Positions 58,160 to 64,000 of a stretch of 64,000 bases of DNA are shown here, piece after piece. The translations under genes were made by a program, and so were the position numbers. The stretch spans positions 372,001 through 436,000 of the forward strand of contig NZ_CP049862.1 in assembly GCF_011300875.1 (NCBI RefSeq), in the 5' to 3' direction. Numbering within the stretch: the first letter of the stretch is position 1; every line of letters starts with the position of its first letter. The notes beneath the pieces are model-generated. The model was not told the origin of the DNA. It worked only from the letters and a program-made list of their open reading frames with translations, and did no database searches. Source of the stretch: Sanguibacter sp. HDW7 (GTDB lineage: Bacteria > Actinomycetota > Actinomycetes > Actinomycetales > Cellulomonadaceae).

Positions 58160-58942
58160 ATGACGACGACGCCCGGATCCGACGGCCACCTCTCCTTCGA
58201 GCTCGGCGGGCGGCGCGCCCTCGTCACGGGCGGCGGCACCGGCATCGGCCGGACCGTCGCGCTGGCGCTCGCCCGCGCGGGCGCGGACGTCGCCGTGACG
58301 TTCCGGACGCACGACGGCGAGGTCGTCGCCGACGAGATCCGGGAGCTGGGCCGCAGGTCCGCCGCGTTCGCGCTCGACGCGACCGACGAGGACGCGGTGC
58401 GCGACGTCGTCGCCCGCGCGGCCGACGCCCTCGACGGGCCCGTCGACACGCTCGTCAACAACGCGGGCGGGCTCGTCGGCCGCGTCGCGATCGGCGACAT
58501 GAGCCTCGAGCACTGGCGCACCGTCCTCGACGCCAACGTCACCTCGGCGTTCCTCGTGACGCGCGAGATCATGACGACGATGCCCGACGGCGGGCGGATC
58601 GTCATGCTCGGCTCGATCGCGGGGGAGACCGGCGGCTCGACGGGCTCGGCGGCGTACGCAGCGTCGAAGACCGCGCTCGAGGGCCTCACGCGCGGACTCG
58701 CGCGGGAGCTCGCACCGCGCGGCACGACCGTCAACCTCGTCGCGCCCGGGTACATCACGGACACGCCGTTCCACGAGACGTTCTCGACGCCCGCCAAGCG
58801 GGCCGCGACCGTCGAGGGTATCCCGCTCGGCCGCGCCGGGCACCCCGACGACGTCGCGGCAGCCGTGCGCTGGCTCGTCTCGCCCGCGGCGTCGTTCGTC
58901 ACGGGCACGATGACCCACGTCAACGGCGGCGCCTGGTTCTGA
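58160..58942 (+). CDS. Short-chain dehydrogenase/reductase
   Basis: 260 residues. Cofactor loop TGGGTGIG (~24-31), NNAGG, catalytic Ser and YAASK (~162-166), and the C-terminal VNGGAWF. A FabG-like classical SDR. The exact substrate is not visible. The flanking eda-kdgK operon and the L-fuconate dehydratase 6 kb away make a sugar-acid dehydrogenase (for example 2-keto-3-deoxy-L-fuconate dehydrogenase) possible, but the separate leaderless promoter argues against tight linkage. It is followed by an unrelated membrane protein gene. Confidence 0.85.
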   Translation: MTTTPGSDGHLSFELGGRRALVTGGGTGIGRTVALALARAGADVAVTFRTHDGEVVADEIRELGRRSAAFALDATDEDAVRDVVARAADALDGPVDTLVNNAGGLVGRVAIGDMSLEHWRTVLDANVTSAFLVTREIMTTMPDGGRIVMLGSIAGETGGSTGSAAYAASKTALEGLTRGLARELAPRGTTVNLVAPGYITDTPFHETFSTPAKRAATVEGIPLGRAGHPDDVAAAVRWLVSPAASFVTGTMTHVNGGAWF

Positions 58943-59038
58943 CCCGGAGCGCGGTCCGACCGGGGTCGGACAGCCGGCCGACGTCCGTGGTCCGGCGGGC
59001 CGACGCGGACGCCGCCCGTCGGGTGCGAGGATCGACGC

Positions 59039-60160
59039 ATGGGAGCGTGGACCTGGCCGGCATACATCGGAGTGCTCTTCGGCACCTTGCTCTTCGCCGG
59101 GCTGCTCATCCCGCTCACGATCTGGCAGTCGCGCCGCTACGGACGCCTCAGCGTGCGCCGCTTCCTCGGCGCCGCGGCCGTCGCCGTCTACGGCGTGAGC
59201 CTCGCCGCGTACACGCTGCTGCCGATCCCGTCGGGCGACCTCGCGAGGTGGTGCGCGGAGTACGGCGTCGACGGCGCGCAGACGCACCTCCTCCAGTTCG
59301 TCGACGACATCCGCCGCGACACGGCGGGCCTCGGACTGCGTGCGACGGTCCTGCACACGACCGTCCTCCAGGTGGTCCTCAACGTCGCGCTCTTCGTGCC
59401 GTGGGGCGTGCTGTGGCGCCGGTTCCTCGGGCGCGGCATCCTCACGGCGACACTCTCGGGCCTGCTCGTGTCGCTCGCGATCGAGACGACCCAGTACACG
59501 GGCATCTTCGGGCTCGTCGGCTGCTCGTACCGCGTCGGGGACGTCGACGACCTGCTGACGAACACCGTCGGCGCGTTCCTCGGCGCAGTCCTCGCGCCGC
59601 TGCTGCTCCACTGGATGCCGCAGTCGCGCGATCTCGCGCGTGAGCGCGGTCTGCCGCGGCCGGTACGTGCGCGGCGGCGGTGGGGCTCGATGCTGCTCGA
59701 TGCGCTGCTGTTCTCGGGGCTCGCGGCGCTCGGGTCGCTCGCGTGGCGGCTGGGTCTGGCGGTGACGGGCCGGGAACTCGGCGACCCGACGTGGGGCGAG
59801 TGGCTCGCAGGTTCGGCAGTGCCGTTCCTTCTCGTCTTCGTCCTGCCGGTGCTCGGCTCGGGTGCGTCGCTCGGGCAGCGTGCGCTGTGGCTCGTGCCGG
59901 TGCGCGACGGTGCGAGGCCCTCGTTCGGACGTCGTGCGGTGCGGTCGTTCCTGCCGGGCGGGCTGTGGGGTGTGCTCCTCGTGCTGCCTGCGCTGCCCGA
60001 CGATCCCCACCTGCCCGGCTGGGTCGCGACCGCGCCCTTCGAGCTCGTCGCGGCGCTGCTCGCGATCGTGTCGGTCCTCGGCGTGCTGACGACGAAGGAC
60101 CACCGGAGTCTCTCGGGCTCGATCGCGGGAGTCACCTACGTCGACGCCCGCTCCCGTTGA
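59039..60160 (+). CDS. VanZ-RDD two-domain membrane protein
   Basis: 373 residues. N-terminal VanZ-like domain with about five membrane segments (LPIPSGDLARWC, HTTVLQVVLNVALFVPWGVLWRRFLG, SLAIETTQYTGIFGLVGCSYRVGDVDDLLTNTVGAFLG). The C-terminal RDD-type domain (~210-350) has SMLLDALLFSGLAALG, GQRALWLVPVRDGARPSFGRRAVRSFLPGG and ELVAALLAIVSVL. VanZ gives low-level teicoplanin resistance in enterococci, but most chromosomal VanZ proteins have unknown roles. A GAGGAT hexamer 6 nt before the ATG suggests a leaderless transcript. Confidence 0.88.
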   Translation: MGAWTWPAYIGVLFGTLLFAGLLIPLTIWQSRRYGRLSVRRFLGAAAVAVYGVSLAAYTLLPIPSGDLARWCAEYGVDGAQTHLLQFVDDIRRDTAGLGLRATVLHTTVLQVVLNVALFVPWGVLWRRFLGRGILTATLSGLLVSLAIETTQYTGIFGLVGCSYRVGDVDDLLTNTVGAFLGAVLAPLLLHWMPQSRDLARERGLPRPVRARRRWGSMLLDALLFSGLAALGSLAWRLGLAVTGRELGDPTWGEWLAGSAVPFLLVFVLPVLGSGASLGQRALWLVPVRDGARPSFGRRAVRSFLPGGLWGVLLVLPALPDDPHLPGWVATAPFELVAALLAIVSVLGVLTTKDHRSLSGSIAGVTYVDARSR

Positions 60161-60211
60161 GCGGACGCCCAGCCGCCGACGCCGTCCTTCCGGCTCGAAG
60201 CGTCGCGTCGT

Positions 60212-60262
60212 CGACTCGTAGGTCCTGAGCACCGTCCGACGGTGCTCCACACCTACGAGTCG
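60212..60262. repeat. Two-tier inverted repeat between VanZ and phosphatase genes
   Basis: Outer arms CGACTCGTAGGT (60212-60223) and ACCTACGAGTCG (60251-60262). Inner 9-bp arms GAGCACCGT (60227-60235) and ACGGTGCTC (60239-60247) with a CCG loop. It lies between convergent genes. The outer word GACTCGTAG is shared with 1047-1103. Confidence 0.7.
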
Positions 60263-60272
60263 CGCGAGGTGG

Positions 60273-60893
60273 TCAGATCGGGAGCGCGCCCAGCGGGACG
60301 TTGTAGCCGTGCAGCGCCGCGGTGCCGTCGTCGGCCAGGTCGAGCGTCGTCACAGTGCCGTTGCCGAGGTACGGCATGACCGTCCGGAACGTCGCCGGGT
60401 CGATGCCGAGCAGGACGCACAGCACGAGCCGCGTCGTCGTTGAGTGCCCGACGACGAGCACGCGTCCGTCCGGGTGCGCCGCGCAGACGTCACGGAACGC
60501 GGCGGCCGCGCGCCCGACGACCTCGAGCCCGCTCTCCCCGCCCGGGAACCCGCGCTGCATGGGGTCGGCGAGGTGCGCGGCGAGCTCGGCCTGCATGTCG
60601 ACCGCCATCTCCGCGCGGGTGCGCCCCTCGGCGACACCGAAGTCGACCTCGGCGAGCCGCGCGTCGACGCGCAGGTCGAGCCCGCACGCGTCGGCCGCGG
60701 GCCGGGCGGTCTCGACGGCACGCGTGAGCTGCGACGACACGATCGCGTCGAGCCCGGCCGACGGCGCCCACGCCGCGAGCTGCTGCGCCTGGGCGCGGCC
60801 GAGGTCGGTGAGCGCGACGTCGGAGGAGCCCGCGTAGCGCGGACCCTCGTGCCATACGGTCTGGCCGTGGCGGACGAGCAGGAGCGTCGTCAT
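60273..60893 (-). CDS. Histidine phosphatase family protein (phosphoglycerate mutase-like)
   Basis: 206 residues. Catalytic LLLVRHGQTVWHEGPRYAGSSDVALTDLGRAQA (RHG, ~8-10), SSQLTRAVETA, acid/base region EVDFGVAEGRTRAEM and the second catalytic histidine in VLVVGHSTTTRLVL. It acts on phosphomonoesters. Candidates are a phosphoglycerate mutase-like or broad-specificity phosphatase, or an alpha-ribazole phosphatase-like enzyme. The start overlaps the trmL stop by 4 nt (ATGA), so both genes are co-translated. No cobalamin genes are nearby. Confidence 0.88.
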   Translation of the reverse strand: MTTLLLVRHGQTVWHEGPRYAGSSDVALTDLGRAQAQQLAAWAPSAGLDAIVSSQLTRAVETARPAADACGLDLRVDARLAEVDFGVAEGRTRAEMAVDMQAELAAHLADPMQRGFPGGESGLEVVGRAAAAFRDVCAAHPDGRVLVVGHSTTTRLVLCVLLGIDPATFRTVMPYLGNGTVTTLDLADDGTAALHGYNVPLGALPI

Positions 60894-61357
60894 CACTCGC
60901 CTCCCGGGAAGCCGAGCTGGCGCCACGCCTCGTAGATCGCGATGGACGCGGAGCTCGTGATGTTGAGCGAGCGGCGTTGCGGCAGCATGGGGATGCGGAC
61001 CTGCGCGCTGATGCGGGGGTGCGCGAGGACCTCGGGCGGCAGCCCGGTCGGCTCGGGGCCGAAGAGCAGGACGTCGTCGTCGCGGTAGGCGACGTCGCTG
61101 TACCGGTCGGTCGTGTGCGTCGTGAACGCGAGGATCCGGGCGTCGCCCCAGGCGGCGATCGCGGTCTCGAGGTCCTGGTGGACCGTGACGAGCGCGAGGT
61201 CGTGGTAGTCGAGGCCGGCGCGGCGCAGCTTGGGCTCGGAGAGGTCGAAGCCGAGGGGCTCGACGAGGTGGAGCTCGGCGCCGGTCACGGCCGCGAGGCG
61301 GATCGCGTTGCCGGTGTTCTGGGGGATGCGGGGCTCGAAGAAGGCGATGACGGGCAC
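60893..61357 (-). CDS. trmL: tRNA (cytidine(34)-2'-O)-methyltransferase
   Basis: 154 residues starting GTG (PVIAFFEPRIPQNTGNAIRLAAVTGAELHLVEPLGF). SPOUT knot signatures: RAGLDYHD, LLFGPEPTGLPPEVL (SAM-binding loop) and IPMLPQRRSLNITSSASIAIYEAWRQLGF (C-terminal knot). It methylates the wobble base of tRNA-Leu isoacceptors. Length is that of E. coli TrmL. Coupled to the downstream phosphatase gene; divergent from the aldo/keto reductase gene with 56 bp between starts. Confidence 0.93.
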   Translation of the reverse strand: MPVIAFFEPRIPQNTGNAIRLAAVTGAELHLVEPLGFDLSEPKLRRAGLDYHDLALVTVHQDLETAIAAWGDARILAFTTHTTDRYSDVAYRDDDVLLFGPEPTGLPPEVLAHPRISAQVRIPMLPQRRSLNITSSASIAIYEAWRQLGFPGGE

Positions 61358-61400
61358 GCCCTATCGTCCCACGCGTCGCGGGAGTGTCGGTGGCCGGGGC

Positions 61401-61406
61401 TAGTGT
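61401..61406 (+). promoter_or_regulatory. Candidate -10 element for the aldo/keto reductase gene (leaderless)
   Basis: TAGTGT lies 7 nt upstream of the ATG at 61414. The gap CAGGGTC holds only a weak GG. Confidence 0.4.
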
Positions 61407-61413
61407 CAGGGTC

Positions 61414-62496
61414 ATGACGACGTCGTCCTGGATCGCTGACCCCACCCGTTACGAGCACGCCACCTACCGCCGCTGCGGCCGCTCGGGCCTCGACCTCCCC
61501 GCGCTCTCGCTCGGACTGTGGCACAACTTCGGTGACACCAAGCCGTTCGACGAGCAGCGCGCGGTCGTGCGGCGCGCGTTCGACCTCGGCATCACGCACT
61601 TCGACCTCGCGAACAACTACGGCCCGCCGTACGGCTCCGCGGAGGAGAACTTCGGGCGCATCTATGCGAAGGACCTCACGCCGTACCGGGACGAGATCGT
61701 CGTGACGACGAAGGCCGGCTACGACATGTGGCCGGGGCCGTACGGCGACGGTGGGTCGCGCAAGTACCTGCTCGGCAGCCTCGACCGCTCGCTCGCCCGC
61801 ATGGGCCTCGACCACGTCGACATCTTCTACTCCCACCGCCCCGACCCGTCGGTGCCCGTCGCCGAGACCATGAGCGCGCTCCACACCGCCGTGACCTCGG
61901 GGCGTGCGACCTACGTCGGCCTCTCGAACTACACCCCGGCGCAGACCCTCGAGGCACATCGCGTGCTCGCGGAGATGGGCACGCCGCTGCTCGTCCACCA
62001 GCCGAGCTACTCGATCGTCAACCGTCACGTCGAGCTCCCTGACGCGGGCTCGACGCAGGACGCCGACGCGGTGCGCGACGGTGCGCTCTTCGCGCCCGCC
62101 CCCGTGGGTCGCAGCCTGCTCGACGTCGTCGACGAGCTCGGCATGGGCACCGTTGTCTTCTCGCCGCTGCACCAGGGCCTGCTCACGGGGCGGTACCTCG
62201 AGGGCGTGCCCGAGGGGTCGCGCGCGGCGGTCGCCCACTTCCTGCGGCCGGAGCGCCTGACGGACGACTACGTGCGCCGGATCCGCGGCCTTGCGGAGAT
62301 CGCCGAGGCGCGCGGGCAGTCGGTCGCGCAGCTCGCGCTCGCGTGGGTGCTGCGGGACCGACGGGTGACGTCGGCGATCATCGGCGCGAGCTCGGTCGCG
62401 CAGCTCGAGGACAACGTCGGGGCGCTCGCGGCACCTCCGCTCACGTCCGAGGAGCTCGCGGCCATCGACGCGCTCGCGGAGCACGGCGCGTTCTGA
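61414..62496 (+). CDS. Aldo/keto reductase, YghZ (L-glyceraldehyde 3-phosphate reductase) type
   Basis: 360 residues, closely matching E. coli YghZ at the N-terminus: YRRCGRSGLDLPALSLGLWHNFGD, AFDLGITHFDLANNYGPPYGSAEENFGRI, VTTKAGYDMWPGPYGDGGSRKYLLGSLDRSLARMGLDHVDIFYSHRPD. The AKR tetrad (Asp, Tyr, Lys, His) is intact. NADPH-dependent reduction of aldehydes, perhaps methylglyoxal or L-glyceraldehyde 3-phosphate. An insertion of about 24 residues (SLPDAGSTQDADAVRDGALFAPAP region) relative to YghZ lies near residue 210. Followed by a terminator. Confidence 0.9.
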   Translation: MTTSSWIADPTRYEHATYRRCGRSGLDLPALSLGLWHNFGDTKPFDEQRAVVRRAFDLGITHFDLANNYGPPYGSAEENFGRIYAKDLTPYRDEIVVTTKAGYDMWPGPYGDGGSRKYLLGSLDRSLARMGLDHVDIFYSHRPDPSVPVAETMSALHTAVTSGRATYVGLSNYTPAQTLEAHRVLAEMGTPLLVHQPSYSIVNRHVELPDAGSTQDADAVRDGALFAPAPVGRSLLDVVDELGMGTVVFSPLHQGLLTGRYLEGVPEGSRAAVAHFLRPERLTDDYVRRIRGLAEIAEARGQSVAQLALAWVLRDRRVTSAIIGASSVAQLEDNVGALAAPPLTSEELAAIDALAEHGAF

Positions 62497-62516
62497 GCCG
62501 GAAGGTCTGTGACGCA

Positions 62517-62544
62517 CGGTGCCGGGCCCCCTTGCCCGGCACCG
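62517..62544 (+). terminator. Terminator after the aldo/keto reductase gene
   Basis: A perfect 11-bp stem CGGTGCCGGGC/GCCCGGCACCG with a 6-nt loop, 20 bp past the stop. Confidence 0.82.
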
Positions 62545-62684
62545 CGCGGTGCCGTCGCGGCCTGCCACGCCGCGTCCGGCGTCCACCCGGCGTGGTCCAC
62601 GCATGTCGGGCGGACGGTCCTGCGCCGTGGCGCGGACCGGGTTCCGACTGCCGTGACGACGGTCGGAGGTGGTCCCGGACGGTC

Positions 62685-62706
62685 CGCGGGGGCGTTCGCC
62701 CCCGCG
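62685..62706 (-). terminator. Terminator of the MFS transporter gene
   Basis: Stem CGCGGGGGC/GCCCCCGCG with a short loop, 21 bp past the minus-strand stop. The gap 62545-62684 shows no gene. Confidence 0.7.
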
Positions 62707-62727
62707 TCGGCCGGGCGTCGTGCGACC

Positions 62728-64000
62728 TCAGCCCTCGCTCGGGCAGGGGTCGGGGATCTCGTGCGGGCGGTAGCGCGGCAGCCGCGAGGCCGGGAAGATC
62801 GCGAGGGCCGAGAACCCGGCGAGGACGAGCAGGCCTGAGCGCAGCGCTCCGAGGCGTGCGTCGGCGACGGTGTCGACCGTCACGACGACCTGGTCGGGGT
62901 CGAGCCCGGCGTCCGTGAGGACCTGCTCGAGCTCGGCGTTCGAGACGAAGTCGAGCGAGTCGAGCCCTGCCTCCGCGACGATCGAGTCGGGCAGGACGGG
63001 GTGGTCGGCGACCGCCCGGGTGACGCCCATGCCGAGGAGCGCGACGAGGATCGCGCTGGCGAGCGCGGTGCCGACGGCGGACGCGAGGTTCTGCGTCGTG
63101 CCGCGCAGCGAGCCGACGTCGCCCGCGAGCTCCTTGGGCGAGGCCGTGACGAGGACGTTGAAGACGAGCGTGACGAGTGCTCCCTGCCCGATGCCGAAGA
63201 CGACGAGGCCGAGGATCGTCGGGAAGGTCTCCCAGTTGTTCGTCACGACGACCGAGAGCCACACGAGCGCGACGGTCGAGAGCGTGAAGCCGAACACGGC
63301 GATCTGGCGCGGGTTGTGGCGCGTGTAGAACTTCACGACGAGGAGCGCGGCGACGAAGACCGTGAGGTTGAACGGCATCATCGCGAGCGCGGTGTCGAAC
63401 GGTGTGCGTCCCTGGACGATCTGCGTGTAGAGCGGCACGGTGAAGTTCAGCGCGGCCTCGAGCGCGACGATGACGAACATCGCGTACATGGCTGCGCGCT
63501 CGCGGCCCGAGCGCAGGACGTGCAGGTCGAGGAGGGGAACCTCGCCCCGGGCGGTGCGGCGCCGGGTCCAGACGACGAAGGCCTGCAGGAGGACGACGCC
63601 GACGACGACGAGACCGATCGCGGGGGAGAGCCCGACGATGCTGAAGGGGGCGCTCTCGGCGACCTTGAGGATGCCCCAGGCGTTGAGGTTGTTGACGCCG
63701 AGCGTGAGACCCACGACGGCGGACCCGACGAGGACGGCGCCGACGAGATCGATCTTCACGGTGCGGTCGCCGCGGTCGGCGCGCAAGTCCTTCGACATGA
63801 CGAGGACGACGACGGCGAGGACGAGGAGGATCCCGAAGACGGGACGCCAGCCGACGAGCGTGCCGAGCAGGCCTCCGACGAAGAACGCGGTGACGCCGGA
63901 GGCGGCGCGGGCGGAACCGAGCGAGCCGATCGCGGTGGCCTGCTGGCGGCCGCGGTAGTTCTCGGCGATGAGCGCGACGAGGGCCGGGACGATGATCGCG
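62728..64000 (-). CDS. MFS transporter (DHA2/drug-resistance type), 3' part; start lies beyond the window
   Basis: The frame is open from the stop at 62728 to the right edge (about 424 codons) with no need for the internal ATG at 63798. The first visible segment (ALIAENYRGRQQATAIGSLGSARAASGVTAFFVGGLLGTLVGWRPVFGI) matches MFS helix 4-5 and motif C of 14-helix drug/H+ antiporters. About nine further helices follow. A ~75-residue soluble segment near the end (PDSIVAEAGLDSLDFVSNAELEQVL...) precedes the last helix, a feature of EmrB/QacA-type exporters. Substrate unknown. Confidence 0.88.
   Translation of the reverse strand, partial: AIIVPALVALIAENYRGRQQATAIGSLGSARAASGVTAFFVGGLLGTLVGWRPVFGILLVLAVVVLVMSKDLRADRGDRTVKIDLVGAVLVGSAVVGLTLGVNNLNAWGILKVAESAPFSIVGLSPAIGLVVVGVVLLQAFVVWTRRRTARGEVPLLDLHVLRSGRERAAMYAMFVIVALEAALNFTVPLYTQIVQGRTPFDTALAMMPFNLTVFVAALLVVKFYTRHNPRQIAVFGFTLSTVALVWLSVVVTNNWETFPTILGLVVFGIGQGALVTLVFNVLVTASPKELAGDVGSLRGTTQNLASAVGTALASAILVALLGMGVTRAVADHPVLPDSIVAEAGLDSLDFVSNAELEQVLTDAGLDPDQVVVTVDTVADARLGALRSGLLVLAGFSALAIFPASRLPRYRPHEIPDPCPSEG

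Noticed and set aside
59039-60160. VanZ-domain protein as evidence for a glycopeptide resistance cluster
   Set aside because: No vanH, vanA, vanX or sensor-regulator genes are nearby; VanZ-like domains are widespread in chromosomes with other roles.
56576-60250. 1224-codon open frame antisense to kdgK, the SDR and the VanZ gene
   Set aside because: It spans several well-supported genes and intergenic hairpins on the other strand and has no protein-like composition.

Overview
The window is high-GC DNA packed with genes on both strands. It reads as chromosome of an actinobacterium, most likely a cellulolytic/saccharolytic Micrococcales member related to Cellulomonas, Sanguibacter or Oerskovia; this placement is inferred from protein families, not from a search. 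Support comes from GlnR, a GlxR-like Crp regulator, ClpC, an RsiG-like coiled-coil protein, DUF2516 and DUF4862 proteins, a tRNA-Pro(CGG) gene with no encoded CCA, and many starts that look leaderless. I saw no insertion sequence, prophage, CRISPR array or plasmid gene.

Layout. 1-976: 3' end of a GH3 beta-glucosidase gene. 1190-14854: housekeeping block with tRNA-Pro, metallophosphoesterase, class A penicillin-binding protein, DUF4177 and RidA proteins, Crp/GlxR, RsiG-like protein, endonuclease III, an alpha/beta hydrolase coupled to GlnR, a membrane protein, a 37-residue membrane protein, a nitrobindin-like protein, YgfZ, a FUSC-type membrane protein, D-aminoacyl-tRNA deacylase, DUF2516 and an orphan ABC ATPase. 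15050-22003: a secreted Ig-like protein, GH36 alpha-galactosidase, a lipoprotein, and a TetR regulator divergent from an ABC exporter with three operators between them. 22062-28861: a galactoside module (LacI regulator, three LacI-type operators, ABC sugar importer, GH42 beta-galactosidase). 29041-37383: clpC, a hydrolase, the galR-like/galT/galK operon and nhaA. 37514-47905: a divergent uronate locus (HIBADH-like dehydrogenase and DUF4862 on the minus strand; TRAP transporter, kduI, IclR regulator, kduD, 2-hydroxyacid dehydrogenase, Zn alcohol dehydrogenase and a second kduD-like SDR on the plus strand). 48097-57871: a small repeat protein, two large lipoproteins, an L-fuconate dehydratase with GntR regulator and D-isomer dehydrogenase, an IclR regulator, and eda-kdgK. 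58160-64000: SDR, VanZ/RDD membrane protein, phosphatase, trmL, aldo/keto reductase and the 3' part of an MFS transporter gene.

How the genes work together. GH36, GH42 and the ABC importer would release and take up galactosides; GalK and GalT then feed galactose into the Leloir pathway. The TRAP transporter, KduI, KduD, KdgK and Eda together make a complete route from imported (unsaturated) uronates to pyruvate and glyceraldehyde 3-phosphate, split over two loci about 8 kb apart. Both uronate loci carry IclR-type inverted repeats with a 5-bp spacer. This suggests coordinated control of the two loci.

The most unusual non-coding signal is a set of five long two-tier inverted repeats in 3' intergenic spaces. 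A second is a perfect intercistronic hairpin directly after each of the two solute-binding protein genes. Protein oddities are an alpha/beta hydrolase with glycine at the nucleophile position, a nitrobindin-like protein with tyrosine at the heme-histidine position, and an RsiG-like protein with a degenerate signature.
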